Shown: positions 8,160 through 16,932 of the stretch, piece after piece
How positions within the stretch are numbered: the first letter of the stretch is position 1
How the letters are laid out: each line of letters starts with the position of its first letter
From: Aliidiomarina minuta
GTDB taxonomy: Bacteria; Pseudomonadota; Gammaproteobacteria; Enterobacterales; Alteromonadaceae
DNA: 64,000 bases
Direction of reading: 5' to 3'
Assembly: GCF_003987145.1 (NCBI RefSeq)
Contig: NZ_PIPL01000002.1
Location: forward strand, 1-64,000
Translations under genes and position numbers: made by a program
The notes under the pieces: model-generated
What the model saw: only the letters and a program-made list of their open reading frames with translations
Told to the model about the DNA's origin: nothing
The model's database searches: none

Positions 8160-8689
8160 TTTTTCTCTTGAGCGCGGGCAAACGAGGACTTCAGCTCTTC
8201 TTTTGCAGCCTTAACATCGGCCCAGCCTTCCACTTTAACCCACTTGCCCTTTTCCAGCTCTTTATAGTGCTCGAAGAAGTGGGTGATTTGTGCTTTTAAC
8301 AGCTCTGGCAGGTCATTCACATCCTGAATATGGTCATATTCTTTAGTCAGTTTGCTGATGGGCACCGCGACTACTTTGGCATCTTCACCGGCTTCATCGC
8401 TCATTTGCAGCACGCCCACAGGGCGACAGGTAATTACAGAACCTGGCTGCAGTGGATACGGAGTAGGTACTAAAACGTCAACCGGATCGCCATCCAGAGA
8501 CAGGGTGTCGTTTACAAAGCCGTAATTGCACGGGTAAAACATGGGCGTTGTCATAAAACGGTCAACCCAGACAGTACCGCTATCTTTATCAACTTCATAT
8601 TTGATAGGGTCGGCGTTGGCCGGGATTTCGATAATTACGTTAATCTCGTCTGGCAGGTTTTTGCCCGCTGGTACATCGCTTAAGCTCAT
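8156..8689 (-). CDS. ppa: Inorganic pyrophosphatase, family I
   Basis: 177 residues from ATG 8689, which has AAGGAAAC just upstream and matches the usual N-terminus (MSLSDVPAGKNLPDEINVII); an earlier start at 8719 adds ten unlikely residues. It hydrolyses pyrophosphate to two phosphates in the cytoplasm with Mg2+. The metal-binding signature DGDPVDVLV is present, as are ALPANADPIKYE-type (IPANADPIKYE) and YPCNYGFV segments. Length is typical (E. coli 176). The unusual feature is its position: its stop overlaps the start of the downstream ABC ATPase by 4 bases, making it first gene of the ABC module. Confidence 0.97.
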   Translation of the reverse strand: MSLSDVPAGKNLPDEINVIIEIPANADPIKYEVDKDSGTVWVDRFMTTPMFYPCNYGFVNDTLSLDGDPVDVLVPTPYPLQPGSVITCRPVGVLQMSDEAGEDAKVVAVPISKLTKEYDHIQDVNDLPELLKAQITHFFEHYKELEKGKWVKVEGWADVKAAKEELKSSFARAQEKK

Positions 8690-8799
8690 GATGTTTCCTT
8701 TAATTAAGTATGACAACAATCAGGTTTAAATTAGCCGCTTAGTATAGCCTTGCGGCGGTAATGAATAAAAGTCAGACCATAGTCGGTAATTACTTATTT

Positions 8800-9792
8800 T
8801 TACACGTCGAAACGGTCACAGGGTATTTTTTTGTGATAATCGAGGCAGACTTCAACTTCGTTAGATGAACCCATAATCACAGAAACCCGTTCGTGGATAT
8901 CGGTAGGCTGTAGCGACATAATGCGTTCATAGCCAGTACTGCAACGTCCCCCGGCTTGTTCTACCAGATAACTCATAGGGTTCGCTTCATAGAGCAAACG
9001 CAGCTTGCAGGGTTTCTTTTTGTTGCGACAATCGGCTGGGTAGGTAAACAACCCGCCGCGACAGAGAACCCGGTGTACATCGGATACCATAGCCGCGTTC
9101 CAGCGCATATTAAAGCGCTTCTTGCGCGGGCCTTCTTCGCCTTGTATCAGGTCTGCAATGTAGCTTTGAATGGGTTTATTCCAAAAACGTGAATTCGACA
9201 TATTAATGGCAAACTCCCGAGTGTCTTTTGGCACCTTTACTTGATCTACGGTCAGCAAAAATTCACCAACGGTATGATCCAGGGTGTACATACGAACGCC
9301 CTGACCGGTAGTGAGGGCTAACATCGCTGAAGGTCCATACAAAATGTAACCCGCTGCGACTTGTTCATCACCGGTCTGCAGGAACATATCTTTGCCTTCG
9401 GCGGGATGATCTGGTACTTCCAGAATCGAGAAAATAGTACCCACAGAGCCGTTGATGTCAATATTCGAACTGCCGTCCAGAGGATCATAAGCAACCAGGT
9501 ACTTCGCATCCGGGTTGCCTTCAACGATATCGTCTTCTTCTTCAGAAGCGACAGCGCGTACCAGATTGGTTTCTAACAGCATGTTTTTAATTAACTGATT
9601 AGAGACGACATCCAGCTTTTTCTGGGTTTCACCCTGAATGTTTTCATCCAGAGTCGATCCCAGGGTGCCAGCTAAGCTCCCTTGATGCAGGCGATGGGAT
9701 ATTTCTTTCGCTGCTGTGAGCAGGGTGTTGATCACGGAGATCAGGTGAAGTGGAACATGGTCTTTATTAAGCACCGGAATCAGGCGTTGCAT
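8800..9792 (-). CDS. fbp: Fructose-1,6-bisphosphatase class I
   Basis: 330 residues from ATG 9792; AGAGGA lies 7-8 bases upstream, so I prefer it to the upstream start at 9819. It removes the 1-phosphate from fructose-1,6-bisphosphate in gluconeogenesis. The catalytic metal-site motif YDPLDGSSNID (near 110-121) and the acidic EEEDDIVEG loop are intact, and substrate-site segments such as NMSNSRFW and the C-terminal GGRCSTG are visible. Length matches class I enzymes (E. coli 332). It is divergent from mpl, as in E. coli, where ppa, fbp and mpl are also near neighbours. Confidence 0.96.
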   Translation of the reverse strand: MQRLIPVLNKDHVPLHLISVINTLLTAAKEISHRLHQGSLAGTLGSTLDENIQGETQKKLDVVSNQLIKNMLLETNLVRAVASEEEDDIVEGNPDAKYLVAYDPLDGSSNIDINGSVGTIFSILEVPDHPAEGKDMFLQTGDEQVAAGYILYGPSAMLALTTGQGVRMYTLDHTVGEFLLTVDQVKVPKDTREFAINMSNSRFWNKPIQSYIADLIQGEEGPRKKRFNMRWNAAMVSDVHRVLCRGGLFTYPADCRNKKKPCKLRLLYEANPMSYLVEQAGGRCSTGYERIMSLQPTDIHERVSVIMGSSNEVEVCLDYHKKIPCDRFDV

Positions 9793-9981
9793 GGTAGTCC
9801 TCTTTGTCGGCTGAGTCACGCGTTCAGACGCGCAATAGTTTACCTGAAAAGCAGTGAAGATGCGCCCCTGTCAGTTGACTTTATGTCTATTTTAGTCGCA
9901 ATTGGAGCGTTGAGCTGCTGTAGCAGTGGGATATTAGGTGTTACACTGAGGCGGTTTTAGGGCCACGAGTTACAGACATCT

Positions 9982-11361
9982 ATGCATATTCATATTCTTG
10001 GTATTTGCGGTACCTTCATGGGGGGCATCGCGGCTATTGCGCGGGAGCTCGGACATCGGGTAACCGGCAGTGATCGTAATGTGTATCCACCTATGAGCAC
10101 TCAGCTTGAGAATATGGGCATTGAGATTAATCAGGATGACGATCTGACACAGCTGGAGCCTGCCCCTGATTTGGTTATTATCGGCAATGCGATGAGCCGG
10201 GGACACCCCTTAGTCGAAGCTGTGCTGAATGCGCGGTTGCCTTATACCTCGGGTCCGGCCTGGCTGGGAGAACAGGTGTTACGGCATAAATGGGTACTGG
10301 CAGTAGCAGGTACTCATGGTAAAACCACCACAGCCAGCATGCTCGCGCATATTCTGCAAAGCGCGGATATGCAGCCGGGTTTTCTGATAGGTGGCGTGTT
10401 GCCCGTTTTTGGTTGCTCAGCGCGACTGACAGAGAGTCCTTTTTTCATTATTGAAGCAGACGAATACGATACCGCTTTTTTTGATAAGCGTTCCAAGTTT
10501 GTTCATTACTACCCCGACACGCTGGCTTTGAATAACCTGGAATTCGATCATGCCGATATTTTTCCTGACCTGGCGGCTATTCAAAGGCAGTTTCATCATC
10601 TGGTACGCACGGTTCCGGGCACCGGGTGTGTATTGGCTCCTGCAGATGACAGCGCACTGCAGGAAGTACTGCGGGAAGGCTGCTGGAGTGAGCTGCAGTG
10701 GTTAAATGAAGCTAAGCAGGGCTGGTCGTTGAGCCAGAGCTCGCCGGATGGTTGCGCTTTTAACGTCAACTTTAAAGGCGAACTTAAAGGTCGGGTTGAA
10801 TGGGCCCTGTTAGGACAGCACAATATGGCCAATGCACTGATGGCAATTGCGGCGGCGCAGCATGCCGGTGTGCCAGCAACAATGGCGGTACAGGCCCTGA
10901 ATACTTTTGCCGCGCCCAAACGACGTCTTGAACTTTATGCCGAGGTTGCGGGTATTAAAGTCTATGATGACTTTGCCCATCATCCGACCGCTATGCAAAG
11001 CACTTTACAGGGATTGCGTGCTCATGTTGGGCAGCAGCTTATACTTGCGGTAATTGAACCTGGCTCGAACACCATGCGACAAGGCGTTCATAAAGCAACC
11101 CTGGCACCGGCTCTGAAACTGGCAGATCAGGTTTACGCTTATGATAACGGTCGCTTAGAATGGTCGCTGCAAGACATTAGCGAGCATCTACAGCAGCCGT
11201 GGCACATTTCTGGTGCTGTGGATGAGCTGGTGCAGATGATCGCCCGGCAGGCAGCTTCGGGTTGCCACGTATTGCTAATGAGCAACAGTAGTTTTGGTGG
11301 TTTGCGCGAAAAATTACAGGCGACTTTAATTCAGATGCATGGAGATATGGATGCGAAATAA
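9982..11361 (+). CDS. mpl: UDP-MurNAc:L-Ala-gamma-D-Glu-meso-DAP ligase (murein tripeptide recycling)
   Basis: 459 residues, cytoplasmic Mur-ligase fold. It joins the recycled tripeptide L-Ala-D-Glu-mDAP to UDP-MurNAc. Visible features: N-terminal nucleotide loop ILGICGTFMGGIAAIAR (4-20), ATP loop AGTHGKTTTASML near 110, the central EADEYDTAFFDKRSKF segment near 158-173, and VYDDFAHHPTA near 330. HILGICGTFMGG is specific to Mpl rather than MurC. Length matches E. coli Mpl (457). The gene overlaps ubiX by 11 bases. It joins anmK, amgK and murU in this window in peptidoglycan recycling. Confidence 0.95.
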   Translation: MHIHILGICGTFMGGIAAIARELGHRVTGSDRNVYPPMSTQLENMGIEINQDDDLTQLEPAPDLVIIGNAMSRGHPLVEAVLNARLPYTSGPAWLGEQVLRHKWVLAVAGTHGKTTTASMLAHILQSADMQPGFLIGGVLPVFGCSARLTESPFFIIEADEYDTAFFDKRSKFVHYYPDTLALNNLEFDHADIFPDLAAIQRQFHHLVRTVPGTGCVLAPADDSALQEVLREGCWSELQWLNEAKQGWSLSQSSPDGCAFNVNFKGELKGRVEWALLGQHNMANALMAIAAAQHAGVPATMAVQALNTFAAPKRRLELYAEVAGIKVYDDFAHHPTAMQSTLQGLRAHVGQQLILAVIEPGSNTMRQGVHKATLAPALKLADQVYAYDNGRLEWSLQDISEHLQQPWHISGAVDELVQMIARQAASGCHVLLMSNSSFGGLREKLQATLIQMHGDMDAK

Positions 11362-11965
11362 CAGTGTGACCCTGGCCATTACAGGTGCATCCGGCGCACC
11401 TTATGCTCTGCGTTTATTGGAAAACCTGATTGCTCAACGGCAACAGGTATTTTTGCTTATGTCGAGCGCCGCACGAGTGGTCTTTGCGACCGAAGAAGAT
11501 ATGCAAATACCCGCGTCACCCCAGGCGATGACAGAGTTTTTCTGCCAGCGTTTTAAGGTCAGTGATGATCAATTGAAAGTCTTTGGCAAAGAAGAATGGT
11601 TTTCCCCGGTTGCTTCGGGTTCTGCTGCGCCTGGCCGCATGGTGGTGTGCCCCTGTTCAACAGGAACCCTTTCCGCGATTGCTGTGGGCGCTAGTGACAA
11701 CTTGATAGAACGTGCTGCTGATGTGGTGTTGAAAGAGCGCGGACAGCTTATATTAGTGCCGCGGGAAATGCCTTTGAGCACCATTCATCTGAAAAACATG
11801 CTGAGCCTGAGCGAAATGGGCGCCACTATTATGCCGGCCGCCCCTGGATTTTATCATCAACCTCAGTCCATCGACGACCTGGTAGATTTTGTGGTCGCCC
11901 GCATTCTTGATCATCTGGAACTCGAACAAAACCTGGTTCCACGTTGGGGTTATGGTAAACCTTAA
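11351..11965 (+). CDS. ubiX: Flavin prenyltransferase (UbiX), makes prenyl-FMN
   Basis: 204 residues from ATG 11351, which has GGAGAT five bases upstream; an in-frame ATG at 11339 has no clear site. UbiX links dimethylallyl phosphate to FMN, giving the cofactor of the UbiD decarboxylase in ubiquinone synthesis. The FMN-binding GASGAPYALRLLE start, the SGSAAPGRMVVCPCSTGTLSAIA segment and PREMPLSTIHLKNM are all present and diagnostic. It starts inside the end of mpl, so translation is probably coupled. No ubiD lies in the window. Confidence 0.95.
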   Translation: MRNNSVTLAITGASGAPYALRLLENLIAQRQQVFLLMSSAARVVFATEEDMQIPASPQAMTEFFCQRFKVSDDQLKVFGKEEWFSPVASGSAAPGRMVVCPCSTGTLSAIAVGASDNLIERAADVVLKERGQLILVPREMPLSTIHLKNMLSLSEMGATIMPAAPGFYHQPQSIDDLVDFVVARILDHLELEQNLVPRWGYGKP

Positions 11966-11997
11966 TTTTCTGAATTCGTAGTAAGGAGTCTTAAGTA

Positions 11998-12930
11998 ATG
12001 GCAAAAGCGCTTGAAATCAGCGGTTTGAAAAAAACTTACCGGGGCGGTCTGGAAGCCTTGAAAGGGCTGGATCTGACTGTTAACCAGGGCGACTTTTACG
12101 CCTTGCTGGGGCCTAATGGAGCGGGTAAGTCCACTACCATTGGTGTTATCTCTTCGCTGGTGAATAAAAGTGAAGGTAAAGTACGGGTGTTTGATTATGA
12201 TCTGGATACACAACTGGCGGATGTGAAACGTCATATTGGTCTGGTTCCCCAGGAGTTTAACTTTAACCAGTTTGAAACCGTGCTCCAGATAGTGGTTAAC
12301 CAGGCGGGTTATTACGGGGTCTCACGTACACTGGCTAAAGAGCGTGCTGAGAAATATCTGTCTCAGCTTGGTCTCTGGGATAAACGCAATGAACCCGCTC
12401 GCACCCTTTCCGGGGGCATGAAACGTCGCCTGATGATCGCCCGCGCGTTATTACATGAACCTAAATTACTGATACTGGATGAACCGACTGCGGGCGTGGA
12501 CATTGAATTACGCCGTTCAATGTGGGAATACCTGACACTGATTAATCAGCAGGGCATTACTATCATTCTGACCACGCATTATCTGGAAGAAGCAGAAACC
12601 CTGTGTCGCACTATTGGCATTATCGATAAAGGCCGCATTATTGAAAACACCACTATGAAGAGCCTGCTTAGCAAATTGAATATTGAAACTTTTATTCTGG
12701 ATTTAGCAGTGTATGAAAGCGGCCCAACTCTGGAAGGTTTTAAAATGCGTGAGCTGGACAACCACACTATCGAAGTGGATGTCCCTAAAGAAAGAGGCCT
12801 GAATAAAGTATTCACGCAGTTAACTGAGCAGGGTTTTAAAGTGCTCTCGATGCGCAACAAATCGAACCGGCTGGAAGAATTATTTGTGGATCTGGTAGAA
12901 CAGGGCCGTACTCAGAAGGAGTCTGTGTAG
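11998..12930 (+). CDS. yadG: ABC-2 type exporter ATPase, YadG-like
   Basis: 310 residues, close to E. coli YadG (308). Walker A GPNGAGKSTT near 41-50, Q-loop VPQEFNFNQFETV, signature LSGGMKRRL near 140, Walker B LLILDEPTAGVD near 160 and TTHYLEEAE follow in order; a C-terminal extension of about 90 residues is typical of the ABC-2/DrrA class. A clear AAGGAG site lies ahead of the ATG. The permease YadH starts 1 base after its stop. The pair is thought to export a hydrophobic or polysaccharide-type substrate, but the substrate is not known. Confidence 0.93.
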   Translation: MAKALEISGLKKTYRGGLEALKGLDLTVNQGDFYALLGPNGAGKSTTIGVISSLVNKSEGKVRVFDYDLDTQLADVKRHIGLVPQEFNFNQFETVLQIVVNQAGYYGVSRTLAKERAEKYLSQLGLWDKRNEPARTLSGGMKRRLMIARALLHEPKLLILDEPTAGVDIELRRSMWEYLTLINQQGITIILTTHYLEEAETLCRTIGIIDKGRIIENTTMKSLLSKLNIETFILDLAVYESGPTLEGFKMRELDNHTIEVDVPKERGLNKVFTQLTEQGFKVLSMRNKSNRLEELFVDLVEQGRTQKESV

Positions 12931-12931
12931 C

Positions 12932-13705
12932 ATGAGCAATCCAATGAATCTGACCGCATTAAAAACCATATGGATTAAAGAATGCACCCGCTTTTTACGT
13001 ATCTGGGTGCAAACCCTGGTGCCTCCCGCTATTACGATGACGCTGTATTTTGTGATTTTCGGCAACCTGATTGGTGAGCGTATCGGTGAGATGGGCGGTG
13101 TCAGCTATATGGAGTTCATTGTGCCTGGCCTGATCATGATGTCGGTGATAACCAACGCATACTCCAATGTTGCTGCTTCCTTTTTCAGCGCCAAATTTCA
13201 GCGTAATATCGAGGAAATGCTGGTCGCCCCGGTATCTACGATGACTATTATTTTAGGTTACGTAGGCGGTGGTGTGGCTCGAGCCTTGATAGTTGCAGTG
13301 GTGGTGACTGTGGTATCGAGCTTTTTTGTGCCACTCAATATTCAGCATTTTTGGTTAATTGTGGTAACGGTAGTGCTGACCGCTACTTTGTTTGCTCTGG
13401 GTGGTCTGCTGAATGCTATTTTTGCCAAGACCTTTGATGATATCTCCATCATACCAACCTTCATCCTGACACCTCTAACGTATCTGGGCGGTGTTTTCTA
13501 TTCCATTACGCTGCTACCTGATTTCTGGCAGTGGGTGTCACAGGCCAATCCTATTATTTATATGGTCAATGCCTTCCGTTATGGCTTTATTGGCGTCTCT
13601 GATATTAACGCCTATTTCGCGCTTGGTGTTCTGGTCGTATTTAACCTGATTTTCCTGGGTATCGCCTGGTTACTGCTTGAACGCGGTACGGGCATTCGTA
13701 GCTAA
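12932..13705 (+). CDS. yadH: ABC-2 type exporter permease, YadH-like
   Basis: 257 residues (E. coli YadH 256) with about six membrane segments: near 26-46, 61-81, 105-130, 140-165, 172-190 and 224-250. The ABC-2 signature region around YLGGVFYSITLLPDFWQWVSQANPI lies near 188-212. It begins 1 base after the YadG stop, so the two form a transport unit. In E. coli the yadGH pair also lies beside the pan genes, so linkage is ancestral. Substrate unknown. Confidence 0.93.
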   Translation: MSNPMNLTALKTIWIKECTRFLRIWVQTLVPPAITMTLYFVIFGNLIGERIGEMGGVSYMEFIVPGLIMMSVITNAYSNVAASFFSAKFQRNIEEMLVAPVSTMTIILGYVGGGVARALIVAVVVTVVSSFFVPLNIQHFWLIVVTVVLTATLFALGGLLNAIFAKTFDDISIIPTFILTPLTYLGGVFYSITLLPDFWQWVSQANPIIYMVNAFRYGFIGVSDINAYFALGVLVVFNLIFLGIAWLLLERGTGIRS

Positions 13706-13714
13706 GGGGCGGAC

Positions 13715-14383
13715 ATGGATTATCAGTCGCGGGCTATTGATAGCAACCAGGAGGGTGTGCATGAGGAGCTGGAAAGCCATGTGCGTAAGTACCTGCAGAC
13801 CAGTTTCCGTAAACCAATAGCTGAACATAGTCAGCAGGCCTTTGACCGGGTTCAGGAAGAAGTCACCCAATGGCAGGGACCTGTTGTTCTGGACTCCTGT
13901 TGTGGGGTTGGCGAAAGTACTCTGCACCTGGCTGGCGAACACGCTGACGCGCTGGTAATAGGAGTGGATAAATCAGCCCACCGGCTGGCAAAAAATACAG
14001 CCTATCGGCAGGGCGAACTGGGCCAGCGTTGCTTATTAGTAAGGGCTGACCTGAATGATTTCTGGCGTCTGGCAGCCCAGGCCAGCTGGCCATTAACGCA
14101 TCACTATATTTTATATCCAAATCCCTGGCCGAAACACAAACATCTGGGGCGGCGCTGGCATGGCGGGGCACTGTTCCCGCAGATACTGGCATTGGGTGGG
14201 AAACTGGAAGTGCGCAGCAACTGGCGCTTGTACGTTGAGGAGTTTCAGGTGGCGTTGCAAATTGCCGGTCAGCAGTCAGTCATAAAGCAATTGCCTAATG
14301 AGCATTCCCCTATTACGCCTTTTGAACGCAAATATCAGGCAACAGACCAGCCGTTGTGGCAGTTACAAAGTAACTTGTGCTAA
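13715..14383 (+). CDS. TrmB-like SAM-dependent methyltransferase, divergent paralogue
   Basis: 222 residues. The SAM-binding loop is VLDSCCGVGESTLHLA (58-73) and VIGVDKSAHRL follows at 81-91. The segment YPNPWPKHKHLGRRWHG (134-150) corresponds to the TrmB signature PDPW.K.RH.KRR, but has Asn for the first Asp and LGRRWHG for the usual NKRR continuation. Classical TrmB makes m7G46 in tRNA; this variant lacks the expected residues and probably belongs to a second COG0220 branch found in Alteromonadales and relatives. It sits 9 bases after yadH and 34 bases before panP, on the same strand. Whether it methylates tRNA or another substrate cannot be told from sequence. Confidence 0.78.
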   Translation: MDYQSRAIDSNQEGVHEELESHVRKYLQTSFRKPIAEHSQQAFDRVQEEVTQWQGPVVLDSCCGVGESTLHLAGEHADALVIGVDKSAHRLAKNTAYRQGELGQRCLLVRADLNDFWRLAAQASWPLTHHYILYPNPWPKHKHLGRRWHGGALFPQILALGGKLEVRSNWRLYVEEFQVALQIAGQQSVIKQLPNEHSPITPFERKYQATDQPLWQLQSNLC

Positions 14384-14417
14384 AGTCTGCGCCCATGCAA
14401 ATTCGAGGAGATGTCTT

Positions 14418-16067
14418 TTGAGCAATTCGTCTGCGGCTGACGTCAGCCTGGATGCCCTGTATCGGATTTTTACAATCCCTGAGGCTCCTGATTCAACGCT
14501 GGGAAGAATTGAGCGTCACTTATCCGAAAACCTGGCGGGTTTTCTAAGTGATCACATTGTAGCGAAAGAAAAACCTCTGCATGAAATTGAAGAGGATTTT
14601 GCTGACAGCGAAATTCCCGAGCAGCCAACCTTTGTTTCTGAGCACACCGACGAATTACTGAATAAACTGGTCGCCCATTCGGTGCATACTGCATCCCCTC
14701 GTTTTATTGGCCATATGACGTCAGCCTTGCCGTACTTCCTTTTGCCGCTGGCAAAACTAATGGTGGGGCTGAATCAGAACCTGGTTAAGATAGAAACCTC
14801 GAAAGCTTTCACTCCGCTCGAGCGTCAGGTACTGGGTATGATGCACCACCTGGTATATGGCGAGCAGGAAAAGTTTTATCAACACTGGATGCACAGTGCT
14901 GAACATTCGCTGGGTGCATTCTGTTCTGGCGGTACCGTAGCCAATATTACAGCGCTCTGGGTTGCCCGTAATAAGTTGTTTGCTGCGCAACCGGGCTTTG
15001 CTGGGGTTGCGACCGAAGGACTGGCTGCAGGCTTGCAGCATTACGGTTATAAAAAAGCCTGTGTAATGGTTTCTGAGCGCGGTCATTACTCGTTATCTAA
15101 AGCCGCCGATGTGCTGGGTATTGGCCGGGCTAATCTGGTGGCAATTGCTACCGACAAAAACAATCGCATGGATATAGAAGCGTTACGTAAAGGCTGCCAG
15201 CAAATAGCGGACGAAGGTGGCCGGGTAATGGCACTTGTAGGCATTGCGGGCACTACTGAAACTGGTCATATAGACCCCTTGGAAAAAATGGCGGATGTGG
15301 CTGCTGAGATTGGCGCCCATTTTCATGTAGATGCTGCCTGGGGTGGCGCGACCTTGTTGTCGTCCACGCATCGTGGCTTATTGCAGGGTATCGAAAGAGC
15401 GGACAGCGTCACTATTGATGCGCATAAGCAAATGTATGTGCCTATGGGCGCTGGCATGGTGTTGTTTCGTGACCCGGCACTGGTGCATGCCATTGAGCAC
15501 CACGCGGAGTATGTTATTCGCCGTGGCTCTAAAGATTTGGGCAGTCATACGATGGAAGGTTCGCGTCCGGGCATGGCGATGCTGGTGTATTCAGCGCTGC
15601 ATGTTATGGGCCGTCGGGGCTATCAGTTACTCATTGATCAGAGCATTGATAAGGCTCAGGCATTTTCGGCGTTAATCCATCAGCAGCCAGACTTTGAAGT
15701 GGTTACTGAACCTGAGCTTTGTTTACTGACTTATCGTTATGTACCGGCGGATATTAAGGAAGTTCTGGCTAACGCTAATGAAGAGCAGATGAACCGTATT
15801 ACTCCAATCCTCAATCAGCTGACAAAACACGTGCAAAAAAGCCAGCGCGAAAGTGGTAATGCTTTTGTGTCGCGAACCAAGTTAACTCCGCATCAGTATT
15901 TTCACCAGCCGAGCACCGTATTTCGTACCGTACTGGCGAACCCGCTTACCACCATGCAGATGCTCAGCGAAATTCTCGAGGAGCAGCGTGAGATCGGTGA
16001 AAACGCCCCGCATACTTTGCACGCGTTATATGCAGAGGCGCGGGACTGTGGTTTATTGAGCGGTTGA
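14418..16067 (+). CDS. panP: PLP-dependent aspartate 1-decarboxylase PanP (beta-alanine synthesis)
   Basis: 549 residues from TTG 14418, preceded by GAGGAG at 14405-14410; an upstream ATG at 14298 would lie inside the preceding gene and adds 40 non-homologous residues. It is a group II PLP decarboxylase: the Schiff-base lysine is Lys337 in TIDAHKQMYVPMGAG, and HVDAAWGG carries the PLP-ring Asp. The N-terminal part (SPRFIGHMTSALPYF, FTPLERQVLG) fits the TIGR03799 aspartate 1-decarboxylase family rather than glutamate decarboxylases. PanP replaces the pyruvoyl enzyme PanD in Vibrio and relatives, supplying beta-alanine to PanC. Here it converges on panC with a 1-base gap, and no panD is present nearby. 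Confidence 0.9.
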   Translation: MSNSSAADVSLDALYRIFTIPEAPDSTLGRIERHLSENLAGFLSDHIVAKEKPLHEIEEDFADSEIPEQPTFVSEHTDELLNKLVAHSVHTASPRFIGHMTSALPYFLLPLAKLMVGLNQNLVKIETSKAFTPLERQVLGMMHHLVYGEQEKFYQHWMHSAEHSLGAFCSGGTVANITALWVARNKLFAAQPGFAGVATEGLAAGLQHYGYKKACVMVSERGHYSLSKAADVLGIGRANLVAIATDKNNRMDIEALRKGCQQIADEGGRVMALVGIAGTTETGHIDPLEKMADVAAEIGAHFHVDAAWGGATLLSSTHRGLLQGIERADSVTIDAHKQMYVPMGAGMVLFRDPALVHAIEHHAEYVIRRGSKDLGSHTMEGSRPGMAMLVYSALHVMGRRGYQLLIDQSIDKAQAFSALIHQQPDFEVVTEPELCLLTYRYVPADIKEVLANANEEQMNRITPILNQLTKHVQKSQRESGNAFVSRTKLTPHQYFHQPSTVFRTVLANPLTTMQMLSEILEEQREIGENAPHTLHALYAEARDCGLLSG

Positions 16068-16068
16068 A

Positions 16069-16911
16069 TTAACAGAGCAGGTTGTCGATAAGCCGGGTGT
16101 TCCCCAGTTTAGCTGCCGCCAGTATGACCAGCTCAGTCTGGATGTTTTCTGCTGGCTGCAGGTCCTCGCGCCGACGAATACTGAAATACTCGACATTAAG
16201 CCCGGCACTTTGAATGACTTTGCTGGCATCAGCTTCCAGCTGGTGCAGATTATTTTTCCCCTGCCTTATCTGTTGCGCGGTTCGTTGTAACTGTTGATAG
16301 ATGACCGCGGCCGTTTGTTTTTGTTGCTCTGTCAGATAGCCGTTACGTGAACTTTTAGCCAGACCATTCGCTTCGCGTTCGGTGGCTACACCATGCACTA
16401 TGAGTGGTATCGATAAGTCCTGCACCATAAGGCGAATTACCTGTAACTGCTGGAAGTCTTTCTCTCCAAATACTGCATGTTCAGGCTGAACCATGTTGAA
16501 CAACTTGCATACAATAGTGGCCACGCCCCGGAAATGGCCTTTACGACTGGCGCCGCACAATATATCGGAGATCCCCGGCACCTCGACCAGGGTTTGCTGC
16601 TTCAGGCCGCGCGGGTAAATATCCTGATTATTTGGTGTCAGCACCACTTCCACCCCGAGTTCCTGCAAAGCGCGCATATCCTCTACCAGGGTCCGTGGGT
16701 AATTGTCGAGGTCCTCGTTAGCAGCAAATTGCATGGGGTTAACATAAATACTGACAATCACTCTGTCAGCCAGCTCACGGGCTTTTTTGACCAGTTTGAG
16801 GTGACCACTGTGTAAGTTGCCCATAGTTGGCACCAGGGCTACACTGAGGCCTTGCTGACGCCATTCCTGACGTACCTTACGTAATTCATCGAGATTGCTT
16901 ATCTGTTGCAT
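16069..16911 (-). CDS. panC: Pantothenate synthetase
   Basis: 280 residues. It condenses pantoate with beta-alanine using ATP. The nucleotidyltransferase HIGH-like motif is MGNLHSGHLKLV (near 31-42), and the second signature GEKDFQQLQVIR (near 148-159) and SSRNGYLT (near 187-194) are complete. Length matches the family (E. coli 283). It lies 21 bases downstream of panB on the same strand. Its beta-alanine probably comes from PanP, whose gene converges on it from the other side. Confidence 0.96.
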   Translation of the reverse strand: MQQISNLDELRKVRQEWRQQGLSVALVPTMGNLHSGHLKLVKKARELADRVIVSIYVNPMQFAANEDLDNYPRTLVEDMRALQELGVEVVLTPNNQDIYPRGLKQQTLVEVPGISDILCGASRKGHFRGVATIVCKLFNMVQPEHAVFGEKDFQQLQVIRLMVQDLSIPLIVHGVATEREANGLAKSSRNGYLTEQQKQTAAVIYQQLQRTAQQIRQGKNNLHQLEADASKVIQSAGLNVEYFSIRRREDLQPAENIQTELVILAAAKLGNTRLIDNLLC

Positions 16912-16932
16912 AGTCAGCTCCTGTGTCTTTAG

